From: an uncultured Collinsella sp.
Lineage (GTDB): Bacteria; Actinomycetota; Coriobacteriia; Coriobacteriales; Coriobacteriaceae
DNA length: 64,000 bases
Assembly: GCA_902491395.1 (NCBI GenBank)
Contig: CABUHO010000009.1
Location: 1 to 64,000 of the forward strand
Reading direction: 5' to 3'
In this document: positions 35,530-44,059 of the stretch, in pieces
Numbering within the stretch: position 1 is the stretch's first letter
Layout of the letters: each line of letters begins with the position of its first letter
Notes under the pieces: model-generated
Told to the model about the DNA's origin: nothing
Seen by the model: only the letters and a program-made list of their open reading frames with translations
Databases searched by the model: none
Position numbers and translations under genes: made by a program

Positions 35530-36912
35530 CTAGCGCGCCTCTGCCTTGGCTTGGGCCAGGCGGTACGTGCGCGCGGGGTGACAGAGCAACACGGCTACGA
35601 CCATAAAGAACGCCGTGGTTCCCAGACTGATGGGGTAGACCATCATGATGTTCGCGAACGTGCGGAAGTTGGGGAACACGCAGAACACCCAGTAGAAGCG
35701 GATGCCGCAGACGCAGATCATGGTGATGAGGGCGGGCATGAGCGAGATGCCAAAGCCACGCAGGTAGCCGGACATGTTTTCATAGAACATGCTAAAGGCG
35801 TACGCGGGGAAGATCGAGCACACGCGGATATAGCCGATCGAGACGATATTGGGATCGCTGTTGAACAGCGACAGGATCTCGCGCCCCAGGCCGACGATGA
35901 TGACGATGGTAGTGAGCGCGACAATGCCGCCTTCGACCAGGCAGACCTTGAGCGTCTTGGTGCAGCGGTCGATCTGGCGCGCGCCGTGGTTCTGTCCCAC
36001 AAAGGTGGTGCAGGCCTGGCTAAAGCTGTTGAGTAGGTTGTAGCACACGTACTCTAGGCTCATGGCCGCGCTGGAGGCTGCCATGACCTCGGTGCCCAGG
36101 CTGTTGATGGCAGACTGGATGATGATGTTCGCGACGGCAAAGACGGCGCTCTGGATACCGGCGGGCAGGCCAATCTTGACGATACGCTTGAGGGCGACAG
36201 GGTCGATGGCCAGGTCGCGCGGGGTGACGCGGACGACGGAGTCGGTCTTGAGCAGGCGGACAAAGAGTGTGACGGCGCTCGTCGTATAGGCGATGGCCGT
36301 GGCGATAGCCACGCCGGCGACGCCCCAGTGGAGCACGGGGACAAAGATGAGGTCCAAGCCAATATTGAGGACGGTGGACACGGCGAGTGCTTGGAGCGGC
36401 ATGCGGGTGATACCGACGGAGCGGAAGATGGCAGCTTCGAAGTTGTAGAGCAAGATCGAGGGCATGCTCAGTAAAAAGACGCGCAGGTAGAGCGATGCGA
36501 GCGGCATGGTTTCAGCGGGGACGTTGAGCGCGGCGAGCATAGGCTCGGCAAAGATCTCGCCCAGCGCGATGACGACAAAGCCCACGAGTGCCATAAGGAT
36601 CGAGGTGTGGACGGCGCGCTTGACCATGTTTTGGTCGTTGCGGCCGATGGCGTTGGCGATAACCACGTTGGAGCCAAGCGACAGGCCGATGAACAGGTTG
36701 ATCATCAAACTGGTAAGCGGAACGTTGGAGCCGACCGCTGCCATGGCAAGGGTTCCCTGGTCGCCCGAGAAGTTGCCGATAATGACTGTGGCGATGAGGT
36801 TCGACAGTTGCTCGAGGATGCTCGTCGCGGCAACGGGAAAGGCAAACAGGGGAATGTTGCGCCACAGCGAGCCAGTCGTCATGTCAATGTGCTTAGATGC
36901 GGTATCAGCCAT
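35530..36912 (-). CDS. MATE-family efflux transporter
   Basis: A 460-residue membrane protein with twelve hydrophobic helices. MTTGSLWRNIPLFAFPVA at the start, QLSNLIATVIIGNFSG, the PAGIQSAVFAVANIIIQSAI block that opens the second half and TFVGQNHGARQ are typical of the MATE/DinF family. It exports drugs or organic cations using an ion gradient. The ATG at 36912 is preceded by a weak GAGAG site. It is a single gene, divergent from the RlmA-like gene, with a family B repeat between. Confidence 0.9.
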   Translation of the reverse strand: MADTASKHIDMTTGSLWRNIPLFAFPVAATSILEQLSNLIATVIIGNFSGDQGTLAMAAVGSNVPLTSLMINLFIGLSLGSNVVIANAIGRNDQNMVKRAVHTSILMALVGFVVIALGEIFAEPMLAALNVPAETMPLASLYLRVFLLSMPSILLYNFEAAIFRSVGITRMPLQALAVSTVLNIGLDLIFVPVLHWGVAGVAIATAIAYTTSAVTLFVRLLKTDSVVRVTPRDLAIDPVALKRIVKIGLPAGIQSAVFAVANIIIQSAINSLGTEVMAASSAAMSLEYVCYNLLNSFSQACTTFVGQNHGARQIDRCTKTLKVCLVEGGIVALTTIVIIVGLGREILSLFNSDPNIVSIGYIRVCSIFPAYAFSMFYENMSGYLRGFGISLMPALITMICVCGIRFYWVFCVFPNFRTFANIMMVYPISLGTTAFFMVVAVLLCHPARTYRLAQAKAEAR

Positions 36913-37022
36913 ACGCTCTCAATCTCTTATATGCGCTTCAATGCTAATTTGCGCAGACGATGATACTCCTAATGCGATCAGCCGGTACTTGGGGGGAACG
37001 TTTCTTTTCTGTCAGCACATAG

Positions 37023-37078
37023 ACTAGTCATTGGGGACGTTCTTGTTTGACTAGTCGTTTAAGAACGTCCCCAATGAC
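37023..37078. repeat. Palindromic repeat family B, copy 4
   Basis: TCATTGGGGACGTTCTT (37028-37044) and AAGAACGTCCCCAATGA (37061-37077) are perfect arms, with the centre GTTTGACTAGTCGTTT, nearly the same as copy 3. It lies between the divergent MATE and RlmA-like genes. Confidence 0.9.
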
Positions 37079-37137
37079 GAGGTGGGGAAGGCGTGCGACA
37101 ATGGTGGGCGATGTGTTGTTCGCGCTAAGGAGTTGCC

Positions 37138-37950
37138 ATGTTGTTGTGTCCCGTTTGCCATGAGCCGTTGGTGGACGACGAGCGCGGGGCCGCATGCGCG
37201 GACGGACACCGGTTTGACCGTGCGCGCGAGGGCTATCTGTATCTACTGCGCTCGTCCAAGAGCGGCGACTCCATGGGTGATCCCAAATCGCAGGCGCGCA
37301 GCCGTCGCGACTTTCTGAACCGCGGTTACTATGCGCCGTTGCGCGATGCGATGGTCGAGCTGGCCCGCAAACAGGTTTCTGGGCGTGCTGCGTCTGCGAA
37401 CGGCCCCATGACGTTGCTCGACATTTGCTGTGGCGAGGGCTACTACACCAGTGCCATGGGTGCGGTTTCGGGCGTGGATGCTTACGGTTTCGACCTGGGC
37501 AAAGAGATGGTGCGCCTGGCCGCCAAGCGCGGCGATGCGACCTATTTTGTGGCCAACATGAAGGACATCCCCGTGGCCGATGGCACCTTCGATATGGTGA
37601 CCGAGCTCTTTGCCCCCTTTAACGAGCGCGAGTTTGCCCGCGTACTGGCGCCAGAGGGCTCGCTCTATACCGTGGTGCCGGGGGCCCGTCATCTCTTTGG
37701 GCTCAAGGAGGTGCTCTACGACACGCCGTATCTCAACGACGAGAAGCTGCCGAAGACTACCGAGCTCGAGTTGGTCGGAACGCAGCGGGTGACAGCTTCT
37801 ATCACCCTCCAGACGCAGGCCGACATCGAGGCGGTGTTCCAGATGACGCCGTACTACTACCGCACGCGCCCCGCCGACAAAGAGCGCCTGGCAAACCTGG
37901 ACACCCTTCAAACCGACATCGACTTCATCATCGCCGAGTACCGCCACTAA
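37138..37950 (+). CDS. 23S rRNA (guanine-N1)-methyltransferase, RlmA type
   Basis: A 270-residue protein with an N-terminal zinc site (CPVCHEPL, then CADGHRFD) and KEGY-like REGYLYLL, followed by a class I SAM domain with LDICCGEGYYTSAM. This is the layout of RlmA(I)/RlmA(II), which methylate G745 or G748 of 23S rRNA; in Gram-positives the G748 enzyme confers tylosin resistance. Which of the two applies cannot be decided. ATG 37138 has AAGGAG six bases before it. Confidence 0.87.
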   Translation: MLLCPVCHEPLVDDERGAACADGHRFDRAREGYLYLLRSSKSGDSMGDPKSQARSRRDFLNRGYYAPLRDAMVELARKQVSGRAASANGPMTLLDICCGEGYYTSAMGAVSGVDAYGFDLGKEMVRLAAKRGDATYFVANMKDIPVADGTFDMVTELFAPFNEREFARVLAPEGSLYTVVPGARHLFGLKEVLYDTPYLNDEKLPKTTELELVGTQRVTASITLQTQADIEAVFQMTPYYYRTRPADKERLANLDTLQTDIDFIIAEYRH

Positions 37951-38001
37951 CCTACCAAAAAGGGACAGGTTTATTTTGGCGGGTTTTATCTGGGCAAACG
38001 T

Positions 38002-38039
38002 AAAGGGCCGACCGCGTTGCTATGCGATCGGCCCTTTTT
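38002..38039. terminator. Hairpin terminator
   Basis: AAAGGGCCGACCGC pairs with GCGATCGGCCCTTT with one G-T pair and an 8-base loop, followed by TTTTA on the plus strand and preceded by TTTACG-like sequence for the minus strand. It separates the RlmA-like gene from the convergent four-helix protein gene. Confidence 0.75.
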
Positions 38040-38075
38040 AGTTGCTTGGCTGCAGAGGTTATGAGAAGCGAGCGC

Positions 38076-38477
38076 TTACAGACGATCCTTGTTTTCGGCC
38101 TTAACGGCGTGTGCCTGCTGAACAAAGAACAGGTCGTAGACCACGATGGCAAAGGCGACGATATTGACGGAGCTGCCGCCGAGCGCGGGAAGCGTGAGCA
38201 CGGCCTGCGCAATCGTGGCGATTGCGGCAACGATGCCGAGCTTAAACGCGCCATCCACCTGCGAGGGCTTGTTGGCGCCCTTGATGCCGGCGACGCCTGC
38301 CGCAAGGTCGACAAGTCCTTTGATAATCACAACGACAGCAGCGAGCATGGCGTTCGATCCGTAGACGGATTCAAATTTGCCGGTTGCGATGCCGGTGATA
38401 CCGATGACGAGGCTGGCGATGCCCAAAACAAAATAAATCAGGGCAAGGATTTTGAGTGTCTTGCGAGCGGCGCTCAT
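38076..38477 (-). CDS. Small four-helix membrane protein
   Basis: A 133-residue protein with four hydrophobic helices (about 9-31, 43-64, 79-98, 102-122) and short connecting loops. It has a charged C-terminus, VKAENKDRL. ATG 38477 follows AAAGGACC. It resembles small uncharacterised actinobacterial membrane proteins. There are no catalytic residues to discuss. It is a single gene. Confidence 0.75.
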   Translation of the reverse strand: MSAARKTLKILALIYFVLGIASLVIGITGIATGKFESVYGSNAMLAAVVVIIKGLVDLAAGVAGIKGANKPSQVDGAFKLGIVAAIATIAQAVLTLPALGGSSVNIVAFAIVVYDLFFVQQAHAVKAENKDRL

Positions 38478-38708
38478 AACTGGTCCTTTCGATGCGGGCG
38501 CGGTGAATCTGTCGCGCCCAGGTTGCGGCATATATGGTGAAGCACATTGTAGTTCAACGCGGCGATGCATGCGCCTGAAAGCGACTCTTGCCTGTGCGGT
38601 CCAACCTTTCAAAAAGGAAAGCTGGACGTAAGTCAAATCGATGGCAGCGTATGCGCGGCGCTGCGATGATGAGGCCATGGTAAGAGCTGGACCGAAGGAG
38701 GAGCCGTG

Positions 38709-38849
38709 ATGTACGGAGCCAAGCAAGTGCGTGAGCCGCGTTCGTTAGGAAGGCGTATGGGCGATTCCGTGATCGCTGCCGTGTGCACGGGATTGATGGC
38801 GGTGCTTTGCATTGGGATGCTGTGGACCATGTCGCGTGTGGGACAATAG
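38709..38849 (+). CDS. Small membrane protein
   Basis: A 46-codon frame with a strong site (GAAGGAGGAG) seven bases before ATG 38709. The peptide has a basic N-terminal half (VREPRSLGRRMGD) and one hydrophobic helix (VIAAVCTGLMAVLCIGMLW), ending in RVGQ. Size, site and helix support a real single-pass membrane peptide of unknown role. A GTG three bases upstream is an alternative start. It precedes the RsmJ-like gene by 63 bases. Confidence 0.6.
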   Translation: MYGAKQVREPRSLGRRMGDSVIAAVCTGLMAVLCIGMLWTMSRVGQ

Positions 38850-38912
38850 CGGACGGTTGGGTGCCAACTGAGGTGGCGCTCACGTATTCGTTTTGCTTGC
38901 TAAGGAGTGTCC

Positions 38913-39617
38913 ATGGGCGTCGTCGATCCCTTTTCTGTTGCTCGGGCCGCGGGGCTCGAGCTCGTGCGGACGTCCGAGGGCCTCACGCTCACCGATGGCA
39001 CGATGGAGCTGCGTGCCGATTTTGGCCGCATGCTTCCGCGGCTCAAGCAGGGCCGTCTGCAGCAAGAGCTACTGGTGAAGGCTGCGCGCGCAAAAGGCAT
39101 CGAGCAACCATGGGCGATTGATGCCACGGCAGGCTTTGGCGAGGACTCGCTGCTGCTGGCGGCCGCGGGCTTTACCGTCGATCTGTATGAGCAGGATTGC
39201 GTGATCGCGGCGCTGCTCCAGGATGCCCTGGATCGCGCGGCAGATGATCCGGCGCTTGCGGCCGCCGTGGCGCGCATGCACTTACATGCGGGCGAGGACA
39301 GCATTGCCGGTCTTCGCCATACGGCCGAGCTGATCGAGCGGGGCGAGCTCGCGGCTCCCGACGTGGTGTATCTGGACCCCATGTTTCCCGAGCGCACCAA
39401 GAGCGCGGCGGTGAAAAAGAAGTTCCAACTTTTGCACCATTTGGAACAGCCGTGTGCCGATGAGGAGACGCTGGTCGAAGCTGCGCTTGCGGTGCGGCCG
39501 CGCAAGGTCGTTATCAAACGGCCGGTGAAGGGGCCGCTGCTTGCCGGCGTCAAGCCGAGCTATCAGCTTGCGGGCAAGGCCGTTCGTTACGATGTTTTGG
39601 TGCCGCCGCGCCCGTAG
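38913..39617 (+). CDS. RsmJ-like class I SAM methyltransferase
   Basis: A 234-residue protein. DATAGFGEDSLLLAAAGFTVDLYEQD is the RsmJ-type SAM motif (given here as DATAGFGEDS and LYEQD), and VVYLDPMFPERTKSA with the DPMFP catalytic motif matches 16S rRNA (guanine-N2)-methyltransferase RsmJ, which modifies G1516 in E. coli. The N-terminus is shorter than in E. coli. ATG 38913 has AAGGAG six bases before it; GTG 38907 is too close to that site. Confidence 0.85.
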   Translation: MGVVDPFSVARAAGLELVRTSEGLTLTDGTMELRADFGRMLPRLKQGRLQQELLVKAARAKGIEQPWAIDATAGFGEDSLLLAAAGFTVDLYEQDCVIAALLQDALDRAADDPALAAAVARMHLHAGEDSIAGLRHTAELIERGELAAPDVVYLDPMFPERTKSAAVKKKFQLLHHLEQPCADEETLVEAALAVRPRKVVIKRPVKGPLLAGVKPSYQLAGKAVRYDVLVPPRP

Positions 39618-39665
39618 CTTGCGCACGATGGCTGGCGTCCCGTCAACACCGTGCCGATGCGAGGT

Positions 39666-39962
39666 CTATTTCCAAGGGTGCGACGTCAGGTGCCAGCCGC
39701 CGCAGTATTCGCATTTGTAGCAGGCCAAACCACGCCGTCCGCGGTTTTCGCAGTCGGCCATAACGGCCTCGGCCTCGGCGCGTGTGTCGTAACGGTTTTT
39801 GCGCTCGCACGACTTATAGCGCCAAGCCTCGTCGCGCTCGGCGTCCAGGGCGTCGCGGCGTTCATCCTCGCGTGCAAACAGGTCGCTCATATCGCCGCCG
39901 GTGGCAGCGCCCAAAAACTCGCTTTTGGCCTTTGACCAGGCGGCTCGCTTTTTGCTTCCCAT
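39666..39962 (-). CDS. Hypothetical protein with a zinc-binding-type C-terminus
   Basis: A 98-residue charged protein. Its last 20 residues contain CYKCEYCGGWHLT, an arrangement that could bind zinc. The N-terminal part is basic and helical (GSKKRAAWSKAKSE) and the middle is acidic. ATG 39962 lies ten bases after AAGGAG. It is divergent from the GNAT gene. Similar short C-x2-C-x4-H proteins are common in phages and actinobacteria, with no known role. Confidence 0.65.
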   Translation of the reverse strand: MGSKKRAAWSKAKSEFLGAATGGDMSDLFAREDERRDALDAERDEAWRYKSCERKNRYDTRAEAEAVMADCENRGRRGLACYKCEYCGGWHLTSHPWK

Positions 39963-40039
39963 CTGCTCCGTGCTCCTTTCCAAACGCTGGTATCATTGCC
40001 CAATCAAAGTGATACCAATAAACGTGAGGTCGCCGCGTG

Positions 40040-40528
40040 ATGATCAGAAAAACCCTCGATACCGACATTCCCGCCGTCATGGCTATCTATGACGTGGCCC
40101 GCGCCTTTATGCGCGCACATGGCAACGCCACGCAGTGGCCCGAGGGCACGCCTTCGGCCGAGCAGTTGGCTGCCGATATCGCCGCTGGTGGCAGCTATGT
40201 GTGCGAAGTCGACGGTCGCGTGGTGGCGACGTTTGCCTTTTTACCGGGTCCGGACGAGTGCTATGACGTAATTGAGGACGGTCAATGGCGCAGCGACGCC
40301 CCGTATGCCGTGCTGCACCGCGTGGCATCCGACGGCACCACGCATGGCGTCGCGGCTGCGATGTTTGCCTTTGCCGAGGAACGCACCGACCATCTGCGTA
40401 TCGACACACACCAAGACAACCTGCCTATGCAGGGCGCCATCGCCAAGGCCGGGTTTAAGCGCACCGGTATCGTATATGTGTCGGACGGTACGCCGCGTGT
40501 CGCGTTTGATTGGCTGCGCGAGGCGTAG
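40040..40528 (+). CDS. GNAT-family N-acetyltransferase
   Basis: A 162-residue GNAT protein. IRKTLDTDIPAVMAIYDVA begins the fold, VVATFAFLPGP is strand 4, the region after VLHRVASDG is the CoA-binding part (here TTHGVAAAMFAFAE, a weak Q/RxxGxG/A match), and LRIDTHQDNLPMQGAIAKAGF is the usual C-terminal signature. Substrate unknown. ATG 40040 follows GAGGT by nine bases; GTG 40037 is adjacent. It ends before a strong terminator. Confidence 0.87.
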   Translation: MIRKTLDTDIPAVMAIYDVARAFMRAHGNATQWPEGTPSAEQLAADIAAGGSYVCEVDGRVVATFAFLPGPDECYDVIEDGQWRSDAPYAVLHRVASDGTTHGVAAAMFAFAEERTDHLRIDTHQDNLPMQGAIAKAGFKRTGIVYVSDGTPRVAFDWLREA

Positions 40529-40562
40529 GAGCCAAGGCACGTATCATCACCCAGCTCAAATA

Positions 40563-40590
40563 AAAAATGGCCCCGAGTAGGGCCATTTTT
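40563..40590. terminator. Strong bidirectional terminator
   Basis: AAAAATGGCCC pairs with GGGCCATTTTT (40563-40573 with 40580-40590) with a 6-base loop. The plus strand ends in TTTTT for the GNAT gene. The minus strand ends in TTTTTTATTT, so it could also end a minus-strand transcript from the structured region at 40600-40770. Confidence 0.8.
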
Positions 40591-40599
40591 GGTAAAACG

Positions 40600-40770
40600 C
40601 GTCGTTGTGGGACTCGCATTGTTACCGCCTCGGATGAGACCGGGCGGGCAAAAGGGGAGGTGCCGGCTTTCGCAAGGCGCGAACCTACGAAAATCGCCGC
40701 GCGGCAACGCGGGGCGATGAGCTCGGTCGGGGGATAGGGCCCGCTTCGCCCGCCGGCCCGTAAATTGTAT
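40600..40770. ncRNA. Structured noncoding RNA candidate upstream of the TetM-like GTPase gene
   Basis: This 304-base gap holds no credible coding frame but several helices: ATCGCC-C-CGCG around a 4-base loop (40693-40718; the loop is GCAA, GNRA-type, on the plus strand), TTCGC/GCGAA near 40668-40683, GGCGGGC with GCCCGCC (about 40644 and 40747), and GACCG with CGGTC. Two readings are possible. A plus-strand 5' leader could control the GTPase gene, as attenuation does for tet(M). Alternatively, a minus-strand RNA could run from an extended -10 box (TGATACAAT, 40772-40764) to the T-run terminator at 40563. No known riboswitch class was recognised; the Collinsella-1 motif, known to me by name only, should be compared. 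Confidence 0.45.
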
Positions 40771-40833
40771 CATCCAGTGTGGAACGAGGGTGCCCGTTGC
40801 CGCGTGCGATGGGCTTGCAATAAGAGGAGGGCC

Positions 40834-42837
40834 ATGTCGAAGCAAGCGGTCGTTGGAATCTTGGCACATGTCGATGCCGGCAAGACCACGCTGGCCGAGG
40901 CCATGCTGTTCAACGCGGGCCGCATTCGCAAGCGCGGCCGCGTGGACGATGGCGACTCGCATCTGGATACGAACGAGATCGAGCGCGAGCGCGGCATTAC
41001 GATCTTCTCGTCGCAGGCCGTGCTCGACCACGGCGATACCCACGTCATGCTCGTGGATGCACCGGGGCATGTCGATTTTTCTGCCGAGGCGGAGCGCACG
41101 CTGCGCGCGCTCGACTATGCGATTTTGGTTGTGGGCGCCAACGATGGCGTGCAGGGGCACACCGAAACCCTGTGGCGCCTGCTTGCACGCTATGACATCC
41201 CGACGTTCATCTTCATCAACAAGATCGATTTGGAGAATCCCGGCCGCGATGTTTTGGTGGCACAGCTGGGGCAGCGTCTTTCCGAAGGCTGTCTGGATGC
41301 CAACGAACTGTTGGCGGGCGGTGCCGTTCAGGAGGACGCTGCTGCGTTGGACGAGGCGGCGCTCGAGGAGTTTCTTGAGGCGGGTGAGCTTTCTGTTGCA
41401 ACGCTGTCGCGCATGGTTGCCGAGCGCAAGCTCTTTCCCTGCTTTGCCGGCTCGGCGCTCAAGGACCAAGGCGTGGACGAGCTGTTGGATGGCATATGCG
41501 CGCTGATGCGTGAACAGGCGTGGCTCCCGGAGTTTGCCGCGCGCGTCTATCGTGTCAGCCGCGGAGATCGCGGCGAGCGTTTGGCTTGGGTTAAAGTGAC
41601 CGGTGGCACGCTGCGCGCCAAGCAGATGATCAGCGGGCATTCCAGTGCCGAGGCGTGGGAACAGAAGGTCGATCAGGTACGCATCTATAACGGCGAGAAG
41701 TATGAGCTTGCCCAAGAAGTTGCTGCTGGCGGTATTTGTGCCGTGACGGGTCTTGCGCACGTTCGCCCAGGGGACGCCCTGGGCGCGGAGCCCGCGGGCG
41801 ATGCGCCCGTCATTGCGCCAGTCCTCACCTATACGGTGCTGCCGGGCGAACACGACGTCCATACGGTGTTCAAAGCATTGACTGAGTTAGCGGACGAAGA
41901 TCCCATGCTCGGCGTAAGCTGGAATACGCATCTTGAGCAGATTCACCTGCAGTTGATGGGCGCCGTGCAGCTCGAGGTCGTGCAGCGCGTGCTGGCCGAT
42001 CGTTTTGGCCTTGCGGTCGAGTTTGAGCCCGGCGGCATTCTCTATAAGGAGACTATTTCGCAGCTGGTCGAGGGTGTGGGCCATTTTGAGCCACTGCGCC
42101 ACTATGCCGAGGTGCATTTGCGCTTGGAGCCGTTGCCGGCGGGTTCGGGCGTGCAGTTTGGCACCGTGACCTCGACTGACGAGCTCGATCTTAACTGGCA
42201 GCGTTTGGCACTCACCAACGCCATGGAGCGCAATCACCTGGGCGTGCTGACCGGCTCGCCCATCACCGATGTGCGCATTACGCTCACGGGCGGCCGCGCG
42301 CATGTCAAACACACCGAGGGCGGCGATTTTCGCCAGGCCACGTACCGCGCGATTCGCCAGGGTTTGATGCGGGCACGCGAGGCCGGCGCGGCGGTGCTGC
42401 TGGAGCCGTGGTATCGCTTTGAGCTCGAGGTGCCGGGGGAGTGCGTGGGCCGGGCGCTCTCGGATGCCACGCGCATGGGTGCCGAGTACGAGCCGCCGAC
42501 GATGGCGGGCGACCGGGCGAAGCTTGTGGGTCGCGTGCCGGCATCCGAGGTGCAGGATTATGCGCTGGAGGTGGCTGCCTACACGAGCGGTCGCGGGCAT
42601 CTGTACCTGGAGTTCGCCGGTTATGCGGCCTGTCATGATGCCGAGCGCGTCATCGAGGCGGCCGCCTATGAGCCCGAGGCCGATCTGCCCAACACACCCG
42701 ACTCGGTTTTTTGCTCTCACGGCGCCGGCTACACGGTCAAATGGTACGACGTATCCGCCGCGGCGCACGTAAAGGTCGATCCCGCCACCTTCCGTCCCTG
42801 GCGAGCGGCAGACGCCGAGTTTTTTGGCCACATGTGA
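40834..42837 (+). CDS. TetM/EF-G-like translational GTPase
   Basis: A 667-residue protein with G1 AHVDAGKTTLAEA, RGITIFSSQ (switch I), G3 DAPGHVDFSAE and G4 INKIDL, then the EF-G-like domains II to V. It belongs to the ribosomal protection protein group, but closer to the chromosomal paralogues of Firmicutes and Actinobacteria than to TetM, TetO or TetW, so tetracycline resistance must not be assumed. It lacks the longer C-terminal tail of TetM. ATG 40834 follows GAGGAGGG. Its TGA stop lies inside a family A repeat. The structured region upstream could regulate it. Confidence 0.87.
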   Translation: MSKQAVVGILAHVDAGKTTLAEAMLFNAGRIRKRGRVDDGDSHLDTNEIERERGITIFSSQAVLDHGDTHVMLVDAPGHVDFSAEAERTLRALDYAILVVGANDGVQGHTETLWRLLARYDIPTFIFINKIDLENPGRDVLVAQLGQRLSEGCLDANELLAGGAVQEDAAALDEAALEEFLEAGELSVATLSRMVAERKLFPCFAGSALKDQGVDELLDGICALMREQAWLPEFAARVYRVSRGDRGERLAWVKVTGGTLRAKQMISGHSSAEAWEQKVDQVRIYNGEKYELAQEVAAGGICAVTGLAHVRPGDALGAEPAGDAPVIAPVLTYTVLPGEHDVHTVFKALTELADEDPMLGVSWNTHLEQIHLQLMGAVQLEVVQRVLADRFGLAVEFEPGGILYKETISQLVEGVGHFEPLRHYAEVHLRLEPLPAGSGVQFGTVTSTDELDLNWQRLALTNAMERNHLGVLTGSPITDVRITLTGGRAHVKHTEGGDFRQATYRAIRQGLMRAREAGAAVLLEPWYRFELEVPGECVGRALSDATRMGAEYEPPTMAGDRAKLVGRVPASEVQDYALEVAAYTSGRGHLYLEFAGYAACHDAERVIEAAAYEPEADLPNTPDSVFCSHGAGYTVKWYDVSAAAHVKVDPATFRPWRAADAEFFGHM

Positions 42838-42863
42838 CAAAGTGGCAGTCCCTTTGTCACATG
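42831..42863. repeat. Palindromic repeat family A, copy 3
   Basis: CATGTGACAAAG and CTTTGTCACATG are perfect 12-bp arms with a 9-base centre. The TGA stop codon of the GTPase gene (42835-42837) is part of the left arm. Confidence 0.85.
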
Positions 42864-42866
42864 CTA

Positions 42867-42896
42867 TTGGTATAACTTGGTATAAGTTGGTATAAC
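42867..42896. repeat. Three direct 10-bp repeats, TTGGTATAA
   Basis: TTGGTATAAC, TTGGTATAAG and TTGGTATAAC follow each other exactly, at one per helical turn, 34 bases before the AAA ATPase start codon. This spacing suggests a binding array for a regulator over the promoter; TATAAC or TATAAG could serve as -10 boxes. Confidence 0.75.
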
Positions 42897-42930
42897 TATT
42901 ATCAGGGTTTGCCAATTCGAGGAGGCCGAC

Positions 42931-44049
42931 ATGAATCCAAATCCCTTTAAGCCCACGGCTGGCAAGCGGCCCCCGATACTCATCGGTCGCGAGTCGATCA
43001 TCGAAGATTTCGAGGAAGGGCTCGATAACGGCGCCGGAGCGCCGGGCAGGCTCATGCTCATTACGGGAAACCGCGGCTGTGGCAAAACGGTTCTCCTGCG
43101 GGAGCTGCAGCGTTTAGCCAATGAGCGCGGATGGGCGGTTGTCTCCGATTCCGCTTCGCTTGGCTTATGCGACCGCTTGGCCGACGCGCTTCGCTCGAAT
43201 AAACCCGTTGTGACGTCAATGGAATTCGGTCCGTCGTTTGGCCGGATGTCGGTCGAGGCGGCGCGAGCAAAGGGCGAGACGTTGCGAGGCCTGGTCAACG
43301 AGCGCCTCAAGAGGCTCGAGCCGGGAAAGGGCTTACTGTTTGCGATTGACGAGGCGCAATCGGCATCTATCGAGGAACTGGCGGCTCTTGCCGCTCTCTA
43401 TCAGCAGGTGCTTGGAGACCAGGATGCTACGGGCTTGCCCGATAGCGACCAGCGCGGTCTTGCGCTGGTGTTCGCCGGCTTACCCAGTATGGTTGACGAT
43501 CTGCTCGAAGAGCCGAGCGTGACGTTTTTGCGGCGTGCCCAACAGCGTACGCTGGGGGCGATTTCTTTGCCCAAGGTACGCGATTCATATGTCCAGACGG
43601 TCAAGGACGCCGGTCTTTACGTTGATGCGGAGACGGCGGACCTTGCGGCGCGCAAGAGTATGGGGCATCCCTACATGGTCCAGCTGGTGGGATATTACAT
43701 GTGGCGCTCTGCTGTCCGGCGTGGCTCGCAGGTCATTGAAGTGTGCGATGTCGAGGCTGGCTACGCCGATGCCATCTCCGAGTTCTACGAAGCGGTCGAT
43801 GCGCCCCTGTATTACGGGCTGCGCAGTCCACAGCGCCTCTTTATCGAGGCCATGGCGGTTGACGAGGGCAAACCGACGCGCATGGCGGATATCATTGAGC
43901 GCTGCGACCGCACCCAGAGCTGGGCGAGTAAATATCGCGCAAGCTTGATTCGCGAGCGCGTCATCGAGGCCGCCGGATACGGCCTTGTGCGGTTTACCGT
44001 GCCCATGCTGGGCGAGTACATCCGCGACCGCGTTTTATGGCACGAGTAG
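42931..44049 (+). CDS. AAA/STAND-like ATPase with C-terminal winged helix
   Basis: A 372-residue ATPase: RESIIEDFEEGL at the start, Walker A GNRGCGKTVLL (about 46-56), Walker B LLFAIDEAQ, a sensor-like GLALVFAGLP, then a lid with PYMVQLVGYYMW and a C-terminal winged-helix-like segment (MADIIERCDRTQSWASKYRASLI). The order resembles archaeal-type ATPases and the ORC/Cdc6-like STAND group. The gene at 46596 encodes a clear relative with the same features. ATG 42931 has GAGGAGG five bases before it. The start of the UvrA2-like gene is 11 bases after its stop, so the two are probably coupled. Confidence 0.75.
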   Translation: MNPNPFKPTAGKRPPILIGRESIIEDFEEGLDNGAGAPGRLMLITGNRGCGKTVLLRELQRLANERGWAVVSDSASLGLCDRLADALRSNKPVVTSMEFGPSFGRMSVEAARAKGETLRGLVNERLKRLEPGKGLLFAIDEAQSASIEELAALAALYQQVLGDQDATGLPDSDQRGLALVFAGLPSMVDDLLEEPSVTFLRRAQQRTLGAISLPKVRDSYVQTVKDAGLYVDAETADLAARKSMGHPYMVQLVGYYMWRSAVRRGSQVIEVCDVEAGYADAISEFYEAVDAPLYYGLRSPQRLFIEAMAVDEGKPTRMADIIERCDRTQSWASKYRASLIRERVIEAAGYGLVRFTVPMLGEYIRDRVLWHE

Positions 44050-44059
44050 GGTGATAAAG

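Noticed and set aside
37957..37996. AAAAAGGGACAGGTTTATTTTG-like stretch after the RlmA-type gene as a third repeat family
   Set aside because: I saw one copy only in this window, so it cannot be called a repeat here.
40834..42837. Tetracycline resistance gene
   Set aside because: The GTPase is of the ribosomal protection group but the sequence does not match TetM, TetO or TetW closely enough to claim resistance.
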